The notes under the pieces are model-generated. The model was not told the DNA's origin and ran no database searches. It saw nothing but the letters and a program-made list of their open reading frames with translations. 25,529 nucleotides of DNA, from contig JAGGZO010000039.1 in assembly GCA_021161995.1 (NCBI GenBank), positions 1 through 25,529 of the forward strand, read 5' to 3'. Origin of the DNA: Candidatus Aenigmatarchaeota archaeon (GTDB lineage Archaea > Aenigmatarchaeota > Aenigmatarchaeia > CG10238-14 > SpSt-28). Position 1 is the first letter of the stretch. Every line of letters begins with the position of its first letter. Of the stretch, positions 23,464 to 25,529 are shown piece after piece. The position numbers were made by a program, and so were the translations under genes.

Positions 23464-23652
23464 ATGGAGAAGGATAAACTGCGAAAAATCATTGCTGTGC
23501 TTTCAGTAATAGTAACAATAAGTGTAATAGCATATCTCAATACGCTACTAAAACCAGTTTTTGAAAAACCATACTGGATTAGTATTGTCGCATTGCTGTT
23601 CATGTATTGGACAATTTTCATCAACTGGTATACAAAACGTAAAAGAAAATAA
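23464..23652 (+). CDS. Small two-helix membrane protein, unknown function
   Basis: A 62-residue protein with a charged N-terminus (MEKDKLRKI), a hydrophobic helix (IAVLSVIVTISVIAYL), a short loop (NTLLKPVFEKPYW), a second helix (ISIVALLFMYWTIFI) and a basic tail WYTKRKRK. Positive charges at both ends suggest both termini face the cytoplasm. The start is set by the strong GGAGGT. No family is recognised. It begins the accessory-looking tail of the window, after metG. Confidence 0.7.
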   Translation: MEKDKLRKIIAVLSVIVTISVIAYLNTLLKPVFEKPYWISIVALLFMYWTIFINWYTKRKRK

Positions 23653-23821
23653 GTCTATAGCATTCCTTTGCCGACTCTTCGGATTGCTTTGCAACTTTCG
23701 TTATCGGGAGCGTATAGTAGTGGTTATATTCAATTTACCCTCTCGCTAGAAGAATTTTATTGTTTAGAGATGCCAGCTTCAGAAACAAACATCATAAATA
23801 GATAGATTTGATACTAAACTT
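23653..23821. other. Non-coding spacer A (related to spacer B)
   Basis: 169 bases without a convincing gene. It contains CCGA-CTCT-TCGG (23671-23682), a small hairpin, and a segment from about 23663 to 23715 that aligns loosely with 24170-24240 (shared ACTCTTCGGA at 23674-23683 and further matches after it). The last 35 bases hold a CATAAATAG TATA-like box for the next gene. It may be a degenerate repeat or gene remnant. Confidence 0.35.
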
Positions 23822-24133
23822 ATGATGAAGATGGAAACTAAAAACTGGAAACAAATTATAGTTTTGGTTGGTGGTATTTTAGGAGGCATTGTTACAGGCA
23901 TTATAATAACTGCACACTATTTTGGAAAAACTGAAGGAAAAAATTTTCCCGTGTTTATTTTCACTATGGCAGTTGGTACTTCAATTGCAGGCATAATCAA
24001 ATATTTAGTTGACAGACGCAAAGGAATAAATACAACAACTTCTAAACTTACACTTGCAGTTAGTCTCTGTGTAATAGTTGGTTTGTTGATTGGTGCGGGT
24101 ATTTATTGGTATATGTTTATTCATATAAGATGA
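23822..24133 (+). CDS. Small three-helix membrane protein, unknown function
   Basis: A 103-residue protein: a short charged N-terminus, helix 1 IIVLVGGILGGIVTGIIITAHYFG (about 12-35), helix 2 NFPVFIFTMAVGTSIAGIIKYLV (about 41-63), a basic loop DRRKGINTTTSK, and helix 3 LTLAVSLCVIVGLLIGAGIYWYMFI. Glycine-rich helices suggest tight packing. No signature is recognised. Several Met codons (23822, 23825, 23831) compete as the start; a TATA-like CATAAATAG about 30 bases upstream suggests a leaderless transcript. Confidence 0.65.
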   Translation: MMKMETKNWKQIIVLVGGILGGIVTGIIITAHYFGKTEGKNFPVFIFTMAVGTSIAGIIKYLVDRRKGINTTTSKLTLAVSLCVIVGLLIGAGIYWYMFIHIR

Positions 24134-24370
24134 GAAATGATAAGCGAGCACTTCCTTAGTCTAAAAACGCTCGGGGAAAACTCTTCGGAAAGATTCGCTT
24201 TCCTAGTTCTCGTTTCACTATGAGAATATAATGGTGGATAAACGGTTCACCTAAAGAGAATGATGTAATGAGATATATTAATTTACATTTGATAGCTTGC
24301 ACTCTACTTTTACTGTCGAAGATAAACCACCATCTCACTCAAGTGGTAATTCTTAAGTCTAAACCAAAAG
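24134..24370. other. Non-coding spacer B with consecutive hairpins
   Basis: About 240 bases with no credible gene. Three hairpins follow each other: CGAGC/GCTCG (24145-24149 with 24169-24173), GGAAAG-ATTCG-CTTTCC (24187-24103 offset pair, i.e. 24187-24192 with 24198-24203) and TTCTC/GAGAA (24107 offset pair, i.e. 24207-24211 with 24222-24226). ATGGTGG near 24231 also pairs with CCACCAT near 24327. It could be a structured RNA, a 3' untranslated element or a decayed repeat. A minus-strand open frame here is not convincing. Confidence 0.35.
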
Positions 24371-24371
24371 C

Positions 24372-24380
24372 TTATAAATA
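24372..24380 (+). promoter_or_regulatory. TATA box for HTH-nucleotidyltransferase gene
   Basis: TTATAAATA is centred 25 bases before the ATG at 24401, the classic archaeal TATA-to-start distance, and no Shine-Dalgarno is present. The transcript should be leaderless. Confidence 0.65.
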
Positions 24381-24400
24381 ATCGTTACAAAAATAACAAT

Positions 24401-24949
24401 ATGGTCAAAAAAGTTTCAATATGGTCAACTTTAGAACCATTACTATACTCTGAAGCAAAACATTTGGCAAAAATATCAAAAGAACTTAAAAAAGCGCACA
24501 CAACTGTAAGAAAACAACTCGCAATATTCGAAAAAATAGGCTTGGTGAAAAAGGAGAAAAAAGGAAGACAGACATTCTACAAACTAAGGAGAATCCCTTT
24601 GTTTATAGATTACTTAACGATACTAGAGAAGGAAAAACTTATTAGAAGATGTAGAGAAGAATTGGTTTTGAAGGAAATAGTAGAGTGCTTGCATTCATTC
24701 AATAACCCAATCCTTGTTTTCGGTTCAGCTGTTGATTCAGTGAAGAAGGCAAGAGATGTAGATCTGCTTGTTGTTGGGAAATTTAACATAGAAAAAATTA
24801 AACTACTTGAGAAAAGACTTAATCTGAAATTCCATGTTATAAATGTAAGGTCTTTAAGAGAAATAAACGAAGCGTTAAAAAAGGAGATTACAAAAAAGCA
24901 TTTAATCGTCCAAGGAAGTGAGGAGTTGATAAAATGGTTGATAAGTTGA
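24401..24949 (+). CDS. Winged-helix plus nucleotidyltransferase (MNT-type) protein
   Basis: A 182-residue two-domain protein. The N-terminal winged helix (about 8-63) has AKISKELKKAHTTVRKQLAIFEKIGLVKKEKKGRQTFYKL. The C-terminal domain carries the minimal nucleotidyltransferase motif ILVFGSAVDSVKKARDVDLLVVG (G108-S109, D119-x-D121). In many prokaryotes such proteins pair with HEPN proteins as toxin-antitoxin modules, where the transferase adenylylates the HEPN RNase. A short open frame resembling the HEPN start overlaps its 3' end, so this may be an antitoxin whose partner was lost. The HTH could give autoregulation. It is probably transcribed from the TATA box at 24372. Confidence 0.8.
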   Translation: MVKKVSIWSTLEPLLYSEAKHLAKISKELKKAHTTVRKQLAIFEKIGLVKKEKKGRQTFYKLRRIPLFIDYLTILEKEKLIRRCREELVLKEIVECLHSFNNPILVFGSAVDSVKKARDVDLLVVGKFNIEKIKLLEKRLNLKFHVINVRSLREINEALKKEITKKHLIVQGSEELIKWLIS

Positions 24950-24996
24950 GATGGTGTTTTGGAAAAAAGGAGGTTAAATTTATTGAGGTTGAATAA
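24934..24996 (+). pseudogene. Probable HEPN-domain gene remnant (20 codons)
   Basis: An ATG at 24934 overlaps the end of the nucleotidyltransferase gene and reads MVDKLRWCFGKKEVKFIE before a stop at 24994-24996. Archaeal HEPN proteins encoded next to MNT-type transferases often begin with a similar 'xxWCxxxKxGxxLIEP' segment before the first HEPN helix. Here the frame ends where the HEPN domain would begin, and a different gene follows. It may be a truncated toxin gene, or a chance short frame. The likeness is from memory of the family, not an alignment. Confidence 0.4.
24969..24974 (+). promoter_or_regulatory. Shine-Dalgarno deciding TTG start at 24983
   Basis: GGAGGT with an eight-base spacer to TTG at 24983. 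The alternative GTG at 24998 would have a 23-base spacer, so the TTG is preferred. Confidence 0.65.
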
Positions 24997-25529
24997 AGTG
25001 AATCTCAGAATCTTAACTTTGATCGGAATCTCAATTTTAGCAGGAATAGTAATTTGGTTTTCGGCTCGAACTGAAAAAACAAAACCGAAACAGCCAAAAA
25101 TGAAAATTTTGCCGAATATCTCTATTGAGTCAAGAGAAGAGGAAAAACCTGAGATAACTTTGATTTCTGTCTATGATAACTATCAAGTAAATCCAGAACT
25201 TAAGACTGCATGGGGCTTTGCCACTGTAATAAAAACTCCTAATGAGCTGATACTTTTTGATACCGGAGGAGACTCAGAAATTTTGCTTTCAAACATGGAA
25301 AAATTGGGTATTGATCCTTTATCAATCAAGAAAGTAGTTATTTCTCATATTCATAGCGACCACACAGGAGGACTGGAAGGTTTTTTAGAGAGAAACAATA
25401 ATGTTACTGTCTTTATCCCGAGTTCATTTCCTCAATCCATTAAAAATACGATAATCCAAAAAGGAGCCAAATTTGTAGAAGTTTTAGCTCCAATAAAAAT
25501 TTCTGATTTTGTTTACACAACCGGAGAAC
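24983..25529 (+). CDS. Membrane-anchored metallo-beta-lactamase-fold hydrolase (3' end cut by window)
   Basis: A partial gene, at least 182 codons, open to the window end. It starts with a basic N-terminus (MRLNKVNLRIL) and a hydrophobic segment TLIGISILAGIVIWF, a signal peptide or membrane anchor, then a charged linker with TEKTKPKQPK. The folded domain has WGFATVIKTPNELILFDTGG and the zinc motif HIHSDH followed by TGGLEGF (H122, H124, D126, H127), typical of the MBL fold and near the COG1237/DHPS-like group in its 'FDTGGD...VISHIHSDHTGG' wording. The active site should be outside the cytoplasm. Substrate is unknown. It starts inside the putative HEPN remnant. Confidence 0.85.
   Translation, partial: MRLNKVNLRILTLIGISILAGIVIWFSARTEKTKPKQPKMKILPNISIESREEEKPEITLISVYDNYQVNPELKTAWGFATVIKTPNELILFDTGGDSEILLSNMEKLGIDPLSIKKVVISHIHSDHTGGLEGFLERNNNVTVFIPSSFPQSIKNTIIQKGAKFVEVLAPIKISDFVYTTGE

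Noticed and set aside
24156..24338. Minus-strand open frame of 60 codons in spacer B
   Set aside because: No ribosome site, no recognisable domain, overlaps consecutive hairpins, and the related spacer A carries a stop in the matching frame.
1..25529. CRISPR array, prophage, insertion sequence or replication origin
   Set aside because: No regularly spaced direct repeats, transposase, integrase or phage structural genes were seen, and no orc1/cdc6 gene with origin repeats is present.

Overview
The window is AT-rich archaeal chromosomal DNA. Archaeal markers are AglB/STT3, a HMf-type histone, RadA, a three-OB RPA, Bud32, ribosomal proteins eS1 and archaeal-size uS15, a geranylgeranyl-reductase-family protein, an intron-containing tRNA-Leu and many apparently leaderless genes with a TATA-like box 22-30 bases before the start codon. 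Compact genes, 1-4 base overlaps, many short lineage-specific proteins and the nucleotidyltransferase context suggest a DPANN-type lineage (Aenigmarchaeota/Woesearchaeota-like). That placement is an inference; no 16S gene is present.

Region 1 (1-4846, plus): a winged-helix protein, a degenerate PolD small-subunit (DP1) homologue, a full family B DNA polymerase with a C-terminal four-cysteine module, and a PAP2 phosphatase, closely spaced and probably co-transcribed. The DP1-like protein keeps the N-terminal region and OB fold but has lost the phosphoesterase active site. An inactive DP1-like B subunit encoded beside a PolB with a Cys4 tail resembles the arrangement of eukaryotic replicative polymerases. 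This is the most striking observation here.

Region 2 (4811-10075, minus): a SecD-like membrane protein with a PDZ-like segment, a small COG2522-type HTH regulator, then a three-gene glycan operon (GT39-like mannosyltransferase, GT2 dolichyl-phosphate glycosyltransferase, Alg7/AglH-type GlcNAc-1-P transferase). It is divergent from aglB across a 53-base promoter region.

Region 3 (10129-17080, plus): aglB, histone, PRC-barrel-like protein, RPA, radA, bud32, an overlooked small membrane ORF with no ordinary start codon, rps15 and rps3ae. RPA-radA-bud32 are joined by 4-base overlaps.

Region 4 (17070-21860): an M50 site-2 protease, an intron-containing tRNA-Leu(CAA), an acidic coiled-coil protein, inorganic pyrophosphatase, tRNA-Gly(GCC), a small unknown protein, a cis-prenyltransferase and a geranylgeranyl-reductase-like flavoprotein. 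The last two fit dolichol synthesis and saturation, so lipid carrier, sugar loading, oligosaccharide transfer and possibly carrier recycling (PAP2) are all represented in the window.

Region 5 (21861-25529, plus): a bacterial-type methionyl-tRNA synthetase, then an accessory-looking tail of two small membrane proteins, two non-coding spacers that resemble each other, an HTH-nucleotidyltransferase, a likely HEPN remnant and a membrane-anchored metallo-beta-lactamase-fold protein cut by the window end.
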